This document shows, piece after piece, positions 1-7,063 of a stretch of 36,516 bases of DNA. Source of the stretch: Clostridiaceae bacterium. GTDB taxonomy: Bacteria > Bacillota > Clostridia > DSM-8532. Made by a program: the position numbers and the translations under genes. The notes below the pieces were generated by a model. The model was not told the DNA's origin, did not search any database, and was given only the letters and a program-made list of their open reading frames with translations. Numbering within the stretch: position 1 is the first letter of the stretch; each line of letters starts with the position of its first letter. The DNA lies in assembly GCA_012719545.1 (NCBI GenBank), contig JAAYAD010000037.1:1-36516 (forward strand), in the 5' to 3' direction.

Positions 1-297
1 TTATATCGTGAAAATTTGGAAAGTTTTTAACACTCATTGACAACAGTTTATTTTAATGTGGGAAATTTAATATTATTGAAGATGTATATCATTATGTTTA
101 AACATAAAAGTTAAATACAAATTAACGAAGTCTTTATAGGGTTCCGGGAATAACAGCACTTTTCAGAAATATTTTATGGAATAATTTTAATGACATTAAC
201 ATAATTTATTTTTTATCTGAAATATCTGATTTTAAACAGGTGCAATATGGGTATAAATGATATGATAATTAATTTTTAAAAGGGAGGATAAAGTATT
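1..297. other. AT-rich non-coding region upstream of the encapsulin operon
   Basis: No convincing gene is seen here; the reverse-strand reading frame that enters it from 492 has no support. The region is very AT-rich and ends with a strong Shine-Dalgarno (AAAGGGAGG near 278-286) for the ferritin-like gene. TATAAA at 252-257 and GATAAT at 264-269 are possible -10 elements, but neither has a good -35 at 16-18 bases. A TTGACA at 37-42 has no -10 at proper spacing. The promoter of the operon is probably here but I cannot place it. Confidence 0.4.
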
Positions 298-657
298 ATG
301 GCTAGTTTTGCAAATCCATTCGCAGGTAATGTACCAAGGAAGATAACAAAGGAAGAGCTGATTCAGGCAATCAGGCTTAACATAGCAGGAGAACTTGAAG
401 CTATTTATGTATATGATGCTCATGTACAGGCAACTGATGATCCTGTTGCCAAAAAGGTTATTGCAGACATCAGGGATGAGGAAAAAGCTCATGTGGGTGA
501 GCTTATGAGCCTGCTCCGCTACCTTGATCCAAAGGAAGCTGAATTTTTCGCAGAAGGTGAGCAGGAAGTAAGAGAAATGCTTGAAGAATTGAATATAGTT
601 GAAAAGCCCGTTACAGGCAAGACTGAGGGTACAATAGGAAGCCTGATAAACGATTAA
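298..657 (+). CDS. Encapsulated ferritin-like protein (EncFtn), encapsulin cargo
   Basis: This 119-residue protein is a short two-helix ferritin-like cargo that oxidises Fe(II) inside an encapsulin shell. Family knowledge (Rhodospirillum rubrum EncFtn) places the ferroxidase ligands at E32, E62 and H65. The same residues occur here at exactly these positions, in the GELEAIYVYDAH helix and the RDEEKAH motif. E34 and Y39 are also kept, while position 31 is Gly rather than Glu. The C-terminal tail, roughly residues 108-119, is a flexible linker ending in TIGSLIND, which resembles the GSL-type encapsulation peptide that docks on the inner shell wall. The start has a strong Shine-Dalgarno. The shell gene follows after 12 bases, so the two are co-transcribed. 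The cytosolic complex would store or detoxify iron. Confidence 0.93.
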   Translation: MASFANPFAGNVPRKITKEELIQAIRLNIAGELEAIYVYDAHVQATDDPVAKKVIADIRDEEKAHVGELMSLLRYLDPKEAEFFAEGEQEVREMLEELNIVEKPVTGKTEGTIGSLIND

Positions 658-669
658 GGAGGGTGAGAT

Positions 670-1482
670 ATGGATTATTTATCAAGAGAAGGTTCACCAA
701 TACCTGAATCCCTTTGGGAAAAAATTGATGATGCTGTTACCAAAGCAGCAAGCAAAATTCTTACCGGAAGAAGATTTATAAATATTTATGGGCCCTTAGG
801 AGCAGGAGTTCAAAGCATTAACGTAGACAATATTTCTGAGCTTGAGGAGACCGAAGGCGATATATCCGTAATTAAGGGCAGAACTTACAGGCACATTCCT
901 CTTATTAATCAGGACTTTTCAATTTTTTGGAGAGACCTTGAAACCAGCGAGAAAATAGGAATGCCTGTAGATTTGTCATCTGCTGTAAATGCAGCAACCC
1001 AATGTGCATTAAAAGAAGATCAACTGATTTTCTTTGGAAGCGAAGAGCTTGGATATAAGGGCTTAATGAACGAAGACGGAATTGTTAAGCTTCCCATGTC
1101 TGACTGGAACGACGGAGAGAATCCTTTTAAAGACATAGCTGCTGGTCTTTCCAAATTCATTGAGAATGGAATTGTCGGAAGAAAGGCTCTTGTAGTAAGC
1201 CCGGACGTATATGTTAAGCTTCAGAGGATACAGCCGGGAACAGGAATAACTGAATTTGAAAGAATAAACAGACTTCTTAGCGGCAATATTTTCACAACTC
1301 CTGTATTAGGAAAAGGCAAGGCTGTTCTTGTCTGCTCAGAACCGCAGAATATGGATCTGGTAATTGGACAGGATATGATTACATCATACCTTGAAACCAA
1401 AAATCTCAACCACTATTTCCGTATAATTGAAACTGTTCTCTTAAGAATTAAGGATAAAAATGCTGTTATTGTCTTTGAATAA
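670..1482 (+). CDS. Family 1 encapsulin shell protein (linocin M18-like)
   Basis: This 270-residue protein matches the length and opening of family 1 encapsulins (HK97 fold, about 265 residues in Thermotoga maritima). It begins MDYLSREGSPIPESLWEKID and continues with the conserved RRFINIYGPLGAG segment. Sixty or more copies assemble into a closed icosahedral compartment with small pores. The gene sits 12 bases after the ferritin-like cargo gene and has its own AAGGAGGG Shine-Dalgarno, whose first A is the last base of the cargo stop codon. A rho-independent terminator closes the unit at about 1537-1570, so this is a self-contained cargo-shell operon. No second cargo (peroxidase, rubrerythrin) is adjacent. 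Identification as encapsulin is firm; shell size (T=1 or T=3) cannot be told from sequence. Confidence 0.95.
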   Translation: MDYLSREGSPIPESLWEKIDDAVTKAASKILTGRRFINIYGPLGAGVQSINVDNISELEETEGDISVIKGRTYRHIPLINQDFSIFWRDLETSEKIGMPVDLSSAVNAATQCALKEDQLIFFGSEELGYKGLMNEDGIVKLPMSDWNDGENPFKDIAAGLSKFIENGIVGRKALVVSPDVYVKLQRIQPGTGITEFERINRLLSGNIFTTPVLGKGKAVLVCSEPQNMDLVIGQDMITSYLETKNLNHYFRIIETVLLRIKDKNAVIVFE

Positions 1483-1536
1483 TACCGTAAGGCAAATATA
1501 TAAGTGGCTTTTATAATATTTTTATTGCCAAAAAGC

Positions 1537-1570
1537 AAAGCTGTGCAGTAGATTACTGCACGGCTTTTTT
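1537..1570 (+). terminator. Rho-independent terminator of the encapsulin operon
   Basis: A 14-base stem with a single G-U pair (AAAGCTGTGCAGTA at 1537-1550 with TACTGCACGGCTTT at 1554-1567) has a 3-base loop and runs into a T tract, 55 bases after the encapsulin stop codon. Confidence 0.9.
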
Positions 1571-1695
1571 ATTGATGTCTGTCCAGCCAGGTAAGGAATT
1601 ACTAGTTAATATTTACATGCTATTGTAAGGATTCTATTGTATAATATTATCAAGTGATTACATAAATTGCAAAAAGATGAATGGGGAGGATGGTT

Positions 1696-2508
1696 TTGAT
1701 AAGTAAAAGAAGATTTACTATCCCAATAATACTCCTCTTATTCAATTTTTTAATTCTGCTTGTTTTATTAACAGGTTGCAGTAACACTGAAAATGATCCT
1801 GAAAACTTCAGTGATGATTTTGAAGGTGCAACTCGTTACAAGCTGACAGCCACTTATTTAGATTTAGAGGCTTTGGATACATATCCCCAGAGAATTGAGA
1901 AAATAAATTCGGAAAATCCATATAACATTATACTGCTTGTTAAAAACCAACCCTATTTTAATCTTGAAGAAGTTCCTTATAAAAAATATAACTACAGTGA
2001 AAACATTGCCCAGTATTTGGAGCCTACCGAAAAAATTCAGACAGAAAGTGAAATTGTATCTGAAATTGCTGAATCATTTGTTTCAGAAGATTCCAGCATT
2101 CAGGATATAGTTGTAAAGGCTCTCCTTTGGAATAAGGAGAATATAACCTATGACAAACCCCTGGCCACACGTATCTTCCTGAATACAAAATATACAAGAA
2201 GTGCAGAGGATACTATTAAACTTAAAGCCGGAGCGTGTACAGAATACGCTAATGTATTCATAGCATTTATGAGACACTTGGGAATCCCTGCCCGGTATGT
2301 ACTAGGCTTTTACCAGGCCTATGAAACAATTTATTATCATGCATGGGCAGAAGTCTATCTAAAAGGTTATGGATGGATACCTGTTGAAACACAGGATGGC
2401 AAATTTGGGGTACCTAATTATTATGTGAAGCTCTATGTGGGTAAAGACCTGATAGATATTGACATGGATATATACAAAATTAATGCGCGATATGAGATAA
2501 TTGAATAA
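1696..2508 (+). CDS. Transglutaminase-like lipoprotein
   Basis: I prefer the TTG at 1696 because GGGGAGG at 1683-1689 lies six bases before it; ATGs at 1681 and 1690 overlap or abut that site. The 270-residue product has a basic N-terminus, a hydrophobic segment and a lipobox LTGC with the lipidated Cys at residue 28, so it is likely anchored on the outer face of the membrane. The C-terminal half is a transglutaminase/protease-like core: the Cys of GACTEY (codon 2236-2238) and the His of YYHAWAEVY (2338-2340) are in place. The third residue, usually Asp in WxxVDPT, is Glu here (WIPVETQ, 2386-2388). Such proteins may act as cell-wall or surface-protein peptidases. The substrate is unknown. The gene stands alone, convergent with the next reverse-strand gene. 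Confidence 0.8.
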   Translation: MISKRRFTIPIILLLFNFLILLVLLTGCSNTENDPENFSDDFEGATRYKLTATYLDLEALDTYPQRIEKINSENPYNIILLVKNQPYFNLEEVPYKKYNYSENIAQYLEPTEKIQTESEIVSEIAESFVSEDSSIQDIVVKALLWNKENITYDKPLATRIFLNTKYTRSAEDTIKLKAGACTEYANVFIAFMRHLGIPARYVLGFYQAYETIYYHAWAEVYLKGYGWIPVETQDGKFGVPNYYVKLYVGKDLIDIDMDIYKINARYEIIE

Positions 2509-2552
2509 TCTCATCTGTAACATTTGATACTTTTAGGTTAAATAATAAAGAA

Positions 2553-2587
2553 GGGGGCGTGTCTTCGGCACCCTAGACACAGCCCCG
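2553..2587. terminator. Hairpin between convergent genes, probable bidirectional terminator
   Basis: GGGGCGTGTCT pairs with AGACACAGCCCC around a loop at about 2565-2574, with one bulged base. On the reverse strand the stem is followed by TTCTTTATT, so it probably mainly terminates the reverse gene at 2630-3130. On the forward strand a T tract is lacking. Confidence 0.55.
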
Positions 2588-2629
2588 TCCACCCGGCTAA
2601 AATTTTATTCTGATTTTATTCATTTACCA

Positions 2630-3130
2630 TTAGCAATTGCATCCAGAACCAGAATCGCCAGCAATTATAGCACCGAGAGTTGCGTTGTTGATGGCGATAG
2701 TACCTACTGTGAGAAGGCCGACGGTGGCAACAACGGTGTAGGTGCAGCAGTCATTGAAGCAGGTATCACAGTCGCAGATGAAGAAGCTGAATGTAGATGC
2801 GTCGGTTATAGCCACTGTTTCAGTATATGTCCAGGACGGGCCAACCGGGATGGGTGTCAGCTGGTTGTTGCAAACTTTGAACACCTGGAATGTTAAGGTA
2901 CCAACGAAAGCGGTTGTTACAATGTTACTTGCAAACTCCAGCTTTATTGTTGGGTTCTTTATTTTATTGGTGTTCACTGTCAGGGAAGCGACTGTAAATG
3001 TTGTTCCTGCTACTGTACCTACAGGTATAGTAGTTGAGCTGGGATTACCGCATTTAATTGCGGTAAAGTTGCACTTCTGCTCTTCTTTCTTGCAAGGGTC
3101 ATCCCTGTAATATTTCGACATTGAATTCAT
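2630..3130 (-). CDS. Cys-rich DUF4489-like protein, possible spore or surface protein
   Basis: The start is the ATG at 3130 (MNSMSKYYRDD), eight bases after an AAGGAGG site; the longer frame from a TTG at 3151 contains that site and is unlikely. The product has 166 residues. It has an N-terminal Cys/Lys segment (residues about 13-27), a Thr/Val-rich beta-type body, a cysteine cluster CDCDTCFNDCC about 45 residues before the end, and a terminal GCNC. I believe it belongs to the DUF4489 family of clostridial proteins, from memory of its composition. No signal peptide is seen. Cys clusters and a CxC-type end occur in spore coat and exosporium proteins, which is the basis for the suggested role. 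No catalytic function can be assigned. Confidence 0.6.
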   Translation of the reverse strand: MNSMSKYYRDDPCKKEEQKCNFTAIKCGNPSSTTIPVGTVAGTTFTVASLTVNTNKIKNPTIKLEFASNIVTTAFVGTLTFQVFKVCNNQLTPIPVGPSWTYTETVAITDASTFSFFICDCDTCFNDCCTYTVVATVGLLTVGTIAINNATLGAIIAGDSGSGCNC

Positions 3131-3329
3131 ACTAACGTCCTCCTTATTCAATAATGTTAACAGAACAACTTATAAGTTGATTAACTTATATAAAGGTTGT
3201 CTGCTGTTTCTGATACAGTATATGAATTTTGTGTAAAATTGTGATGTGCCGTGTCCCTAGTGCCAGCAATACTTTTATTTACTTAAGTTAATAAAAGCTG
3301 TCCAATAAATCGATTAATGTCATTTGTGC

Positions 3330-4094
3330 CTAGTCATCGCATTCATCATTATCAGGGAACAATGGCTCAAGGTTCTGATCAGGGTAGAACTTAGGAATAG
3401 GAGCCCTCTTAAATCTTTCGCAAGGATCTTCATCAGGCTCTTCTTCGCAGAGCTCCCTGGGAACAGGGCAGTAGTCGTAAGCCGGTATCAGCAGTTGAAC
3501 TACGAGCTCACATTTTACAACGAGGAAGTAGCCCAATGTGATGTCAAGATAAGCGTTGCCATTGCAATCTTCTGTAAATTCTCCGTCCAGAGCTTCAGCC
3601 ACCATTTCAAGCTTGATAATGCTCGAATCCTGATTGTCATAAGGTCTGGACGAATCATAATTGGCGGAAACCTGAGCTATGGAGTCAGGACAATAGAACT
3701 TTCCTACCACATCGGTTCTGTTGATTTCGTACCATTCGGTTCTGTTGACGCCTTCACAGTCGATGTAGTCCGCATAGAAGGAAATTGTGTAGTTAATGAT
3801 GAGTTTTTTGTATCCGGGTCTGTCCTTAAGGGGTATCTTATCTACAGAATTCAGCCTTACACTGAAATCTCTGCTTCCAATATACCTCTTGGGATTGATG
3901 AGAGGATTGCTTCTCAACTCAGCATCTGTTGTATTTGTATCAGGTCCATCAGCATATACGAGACATCTCTTGATAAGACACTGGTCAAAAATTTTTGGTG
4001 CTTCAATACAAATTAACTCTGAAGGATCTGGCAGCTGTCCCTGCTTGTTAACAAGACCAGGACGCAGCACAAATTTATCGTAACTTATGGGCAT
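3330..4094 (-). CDS. Conserved-looking hypothetical protein, acidic Cys-containing C-terminus
   Basis: I do not recognise this 254-residue protein. The start at 4094 is well supported by AAAGGAGGGAGGAG just upstream. It is soluble-looking, without signal peptide or membrane segment. It contains many Asp/Tyr/Pro residues and scattered cysteines (for example PKIFDQCLIKRCLVY near residues 34-48). The C-terminal 40 residues are strongly acidic with CEEEPDEDPCERF. The body alternates beta-type stretches (LIINYTISFYADYIDCEG). It is followed on the same strand by the Cys-rich gene at 2630-3130, about 200 bases further, and is divergent from 4260-5738. The group as a whole could encode surface structures of the spore, but nothing in this gene proves it. 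Confidence 0.75.
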   Translation of the reverse strand: MPISYDKFVLRPGLVNKQGQLPDPSELICIEAPKIFDQCLIKRCLVYADGPDTNTTDAELRSNPLINPKRYIGSRDFSVRLNSVDKIPLKDRPGYKKLIINYTISFYADYIDCEGVNRTEWYEINRTDVVGKFYCPDSIAQVSANYDSSRPYDNQDSSIIKLEMVAEALDGEFTEDCNGNAYLDITLGYFLVVKCELVVQLLIPAYDYCPVPRELCEEEPDEDPCERFKRAPIPKFYPDQNLEPLFPDNDECDD

Positions 4095-4259
4095 AGAATC
4101 TCCTCCCTCCTTTAGGAATTCTGAAAAATGAAGTATTATCTGATTTTAATAATATGCAGGAAAGAAAAAGTGGTGATATGTTCCAGCCATATAAATTGTT
4201 CTGTAAGTAATAAACACAAGGATTACAAATATAATTTTAACAAAGGAGGCGCAAGTCAC

Positions 4260-5738
4260 ATGTCAGCTGTTGCACCATGGATATATATAGACCATTCCAA
4301 TAACATATGGAAGTTTTATCTCAATAATGACAATGAATTACTTTATAATATTATGTACAGCGAAGGAAAGTGGACGAAAGAAAGTGTCATAGATACGGGA
4401 ATAAAGGAATTCACAATATATCTTGAAGAAGATGAAACCATACATATTGTCTACTACAACATTAACAGGGAACTTAAATATTGTACCCTGAAAAGCAGGC
4501 AGTGGTTTGGAAAGATCCTTCATCAGCTTGATGACGATGAGCATGAAATAAGCGACCTTAAAGTTGAGATATTAGGGGAGGACATGCATATATTTTACCT
4601 CCAGCATACAAGCAATTCAAAAAATACCGGGATTTTGAAACACCTTAAATGGGACGGAAAAAACACAGAAGTAAATGTGCTGCTGGAAATGAAGATGGTG
4701 GACACCTCCAATGAGAAATATTCTGTTCAGGTTACGGGAAAGAACAATATTCAGATTTTTTTTCTAAATGACGAAGGTGACGAAGTATCTTTAAAGTATT
4801 TAAGCTATCAGAGAAATCGCTGGAATCCCATAAGAAGATTATATGTAATTCAGGGAGAGGACATAAGCGTTGAAATATTAAATAACCAGCAGGAAGTTCA
4901 CATCCTCAACAAGTACGGCGAGGATGCAAAATATTTTCTGGAACATGTCCTCCTTGATATAAACGGAACCATCCAGCATTTCAGGGTCAATGAAAGCATA
5001 AGCGAGCCCACAGAAGCAATGCTGTTTATGGAAAGCAATAAATTGTACGCGTGCTGGCTTGAACATGACAAGATTTTTTACTCATGTTATAATGGCCGGA
5101 AATGGGATAGGCCTGTGGAGGTTGAAAGAAATAACGATTATCCATTAACTAAATTTAAGTGCTTCCTTCACTATGAAAGAGACAACTCAACCATAGTAAA
5201 AGGGGTTTATGGAGTAAGTTCACCCGATTTATGCCTGTATATACCAAACCAGTTTATTAAGAATAAAAAGGAGTCAATGCAATATCAGTCAAGTTTTGTG
5301 GATTTCTCCGAGATACCTGAAGATGAGGAGGATTTAAAAGCTGAGCTTATTCGCGTCAGGGCAGAGAATAAAAAGCTTGAAAAAGAAATAGCGTCCTTAA
5401 ATATGCAGCTGCGCAAAAAACAAAGACTTTTGGAAGAGCATGAAGAAAGCATTGCGCGAATTATGGAACAAAAAAGGAAAACCGAGGAGAATTACAATGT
5501 TTATCTTGAGGTGCAGCAAAATATACAGAAGGAATTGGTAAAGGCAAGGCAGCAGTTGTCTGAATCCAAAAAGAATGCGGCGGATCTGGCAAAGAGGCTA
5601 AAGGAATTTGAGGATGACAATAAAATGCTCAAAAGCCAGCTGGATGAAATGAAGGATGAGAACGAAAAGCTTCGTGAGGAAATCCAATTAATGAAGAATA
5701 AATCCCTTGTAAACAGACTGTTCAAAAAATACGGCTAA
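4260..5738 (+). CDS. Protein with N-terminal Trp-containing repeats (propeller-like) and long C-terminal coiled coil
   Basis: ATG 4260 is chosen because AAAGGAGGCG lies just before it; an open frame from 4128 lacks such a site. The 492-residue product has two parts. Residues about 1-330 hold repeated units of 45-55 residues in which an aromatic beta strand is followed by a W-containing turn (EGKWTKE, SRQWFGK, RNRWNPI, GRKWDRP), suggesting a beta-propeller. Residues about 345-480 are almost wholly charged heptads (ENKKLEKEIASLNMQLRKK and onwards), a long coiled coil ending in a basic tail, NRLFKKYG. No signal peptide is evident. The next gene encodes another propeller. It may be a structural scaffold or sensor; the function is unknown. 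Confidence 0.75.
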   Translation: MSAVAPWIYIDHSNNIWKFYLNNDNELLYNIMYSEGKWTKESVIDTGIKEFTIYLEEDETIHIVYYNINRELKYCTLKSRQWFGKILHQLDDDEHEISDLKVEILGEDMHIFYLQHTSNSKNTGILKHLKWDGKNTEVNVLLEMKMVDTSNEKYSVQVTGKNNIQIFFLNDEGDEVSLKYLSYQRNRWNPIRRLYVIQGEDISVEILNNQQEVHILNKYGEDAKYFLEHVLLDINGTIQHFRVNESISEPTEAMLFMESNKLYACWLEHDKIFYSCYNGRKWDRPVEVERNNDYPLTKFKCFLHYERDNSTIVKGVYGVSSPDLCLYIPNQFIKNKKESMQYQSSFVDFSEIPEDEEDLKAELIRVRAENKKLEKEIASLNMQLRKKQRLLEEHEESIARIMEQKRKTEENYNVYLEVQQNIQKELVKARQQLSESKKNAADLAKRLKEFEDDNKMLKSQLDEMKDENEKLREEIQLMKNKSLVNRLFKKYG

Positions 5739-5783
5739 TTTTTATAAGCAACGCCCAAATAATTATTAGAAGGATGAAAACCC

Positions 5784-6848
5784 ATGTTTGAAAGAAGTGA
5801 TGGGATAACCTATTATGTGTCCAATTCTGGTACAGGCATGGTTTCTGTTATAGATGGAGATAGCTTTAAAATCATTAATGAAATTGAGATTGGAGCAAGG
5901 CCTTTAGGTATCGTAACAGATAAAAACAACAATGTGTATGTGGCAAGTGACAGAGACAGTAAAGTGGCTGTAATACAGAACCGAAACGAAGTAAAAACAT
6001 GGATTATGCCCAATAACGGCAATATTCAGGTGGATTCAGGAACACGCACAATTTATGTATGTGATGGAGAAGAAATAACTGCTTACAGCCTTGAAACGGG
6101 TGAGAAAAAAGGGTCAATTACAGGTTTTGTTGCTGCCGACTGTATAAAGCTTAATAAAGACAACAAAAGATTATTTGTTCTTGATGTACTGGAAAACGTG
6201 CTCAATGTTTATGATACTCTGGAATTTAAGCTTATTTCCCAATATAAAGATGTTGGGATAAACCCCAGGCATTTTATCCTTTCAGATGACGAGAAAATTG
6301 TCTATATTGCCAACAGAGGGATATATACCGGTGTAAATACCGGAACTATTTCTGTTTTGGAACTTGAAAAAGGAAACCTTACATTTATTCCTTTACCCAA
6401 AGATTCGGTTATAACTGCCCTAGAAAAGGGCAAAGATTTTTTATTTGCCGTAAATCAGGGACGTCATCAGATTGAAGTAATAGACATAGCAAAAAAGAGA
6501 AAAATGTGGAGCATTAAGACAAGTCTGTATGAGCCCCAGAGAATTTGTTTGTCTGCCAACCCTGATTATTTTCTTGTAACAAGCAGGGATTATTGGGGCA
6601 AAGGTGCCATTGACATAATTGATATAACAAGAAGGTCAATAAGGAATACCCTGTATTTTGGAAAAAACAGCAATCCGTTTGATGTGGCCTGTGTTCGTCA
6701 TAAATCTTCAAATTTGGCCCTTGAAACCGTCACAATTTGCACATCAAAGAAAAAAGACGGTTCATATGCTTTTCAGGGACGGATATTATCCGTATCCGGA
6801 GAAGACATCTTCTTTTCCAATATTTCAGTAAATATACCTGATAATTAA
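5784..6848 (+). CDS. YVTN/YncE-type beta-propeller protein
   Basis: This 354-residue protein consists of repeated strands of the type YYVSNSGTGMVSVIDGDSF, VYVASDRDSKVAVI, IYVCDGEEITAYSLETGE and VYIANRGIYTGVNTGTISVLE. These are characteristic of the 40-residue YVTN repeat family, which folds as a seven-bladed propeller. It lacks a recognisable signal peptide, whereas many family members are secreted. AGAAGGA lies 9 bases before the ATG. It starts 45 bases after the coiled-coil protein gene, so the two probably form one transcript. It is likely a binding or scaffolding protein. No enzyme motif is visible. Confidence 0.8.
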   Translation: MFERSDGITYYVSNSGTGMVSVIDGDSFKIINEIEIGARPLGIVTDKNNNVYVASDRDSKVAVIQNRNEVKTWIMPNNGNIQVDSGTRTIYVCDGEEITAYSLETGEKKGSITGFVAADCIKLNKDNKRLFVLDVLENVLNVYDTLEFKLISQYKDVGINPRHFILSDDEKIVYIANRGIYTGVNTGTISVLELEKGNLTFIPLPKDSVITALEKGKDFLFAVNQGRHQIEVIDIAKKRKMWSIKTSLYEPQRICLSANPDYFLVTSRDYWGKGAIDIIDITRRSIRNTLYFGKNSNPFDVACVRHKSSNLALETVTICTSKKKDGSYAFQGRILSVSGEDIFFSNISVNIPDN

Positions 6849-6871
6849 ATACAACGGATATTTTGCACAAT

Positions 6872-6900
6872 TTCAATTGCATTATAACAATTGAATTTTT
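6872..6900 (+). terminator. AT-rich hairpin with T tract after the propeller gene
   Basis: TTCAATTG (6872-6879) pairs perfectly with CAATTGAA (6888-6895) and is followed directly by five Ts. The stem is AT-rich and therefore weak, but the position 24 bases after the stop codon fits termination. Confidence 0.5.
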
Positions 6901-6924
6901 AGAACAATAATTTTTTTATAATGC

Positions 6925-6953
6925 TTTCATTTAAGTTATTGTTCTGATATAAT
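6925..6953 (+). promoter_or_regulatory. Candidate extended -10 promoter for the chemotaxis receptor gene
   Basis: TATAAT at 6948-6953 is preceded by TGA, giving a TGnTATAAT extended -10. The -35 position (6925-6930, TTTCAT) is poor. I see no sigma-D type GCCGATAA element. The message would have a 5' leader of about 100 bases. Confidence 0.4.
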
Positions 6954-7063
6954 TTCTTTTAAATTGGTATATTTTTTATCAAACTTCGTTTCTTTTATAT
7001 TTATTTCGTGTAGAGAAAGAAGAGTAGTAGTTGTTTTTTGTTGGGTAGATGGGGGAATAGATT

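Noticed and set aside
252..280. Possible Fur or PerR box before the ferritin-like gene (GATAATTAATT)
   Set aside because: Only one half resembles a TGATAAT-type site; the other half does not match, and such sequences are common in AT-rich DNA.
232..492. Reverse-strand open frame over the start of the ferritin-like gene
   Set aside because: It is antisense to a clear EncFtn gene, has no ribosome site and an implausible Cys/Tyr/Ile-rich composition.
3324..4083. Forward open frames over the acidic hypothetical gene
   Set aside because: The reverse frame has a much stronger ribosome site and a protein-like composition; the forward frames are its shadows.
4128..4259. N-terminal extension of the propeller/coiled-coil protein
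   Set aside because: AAAGGAGG lies immediately before ATG 4260, while the extension has no ribosome site and a different composition.
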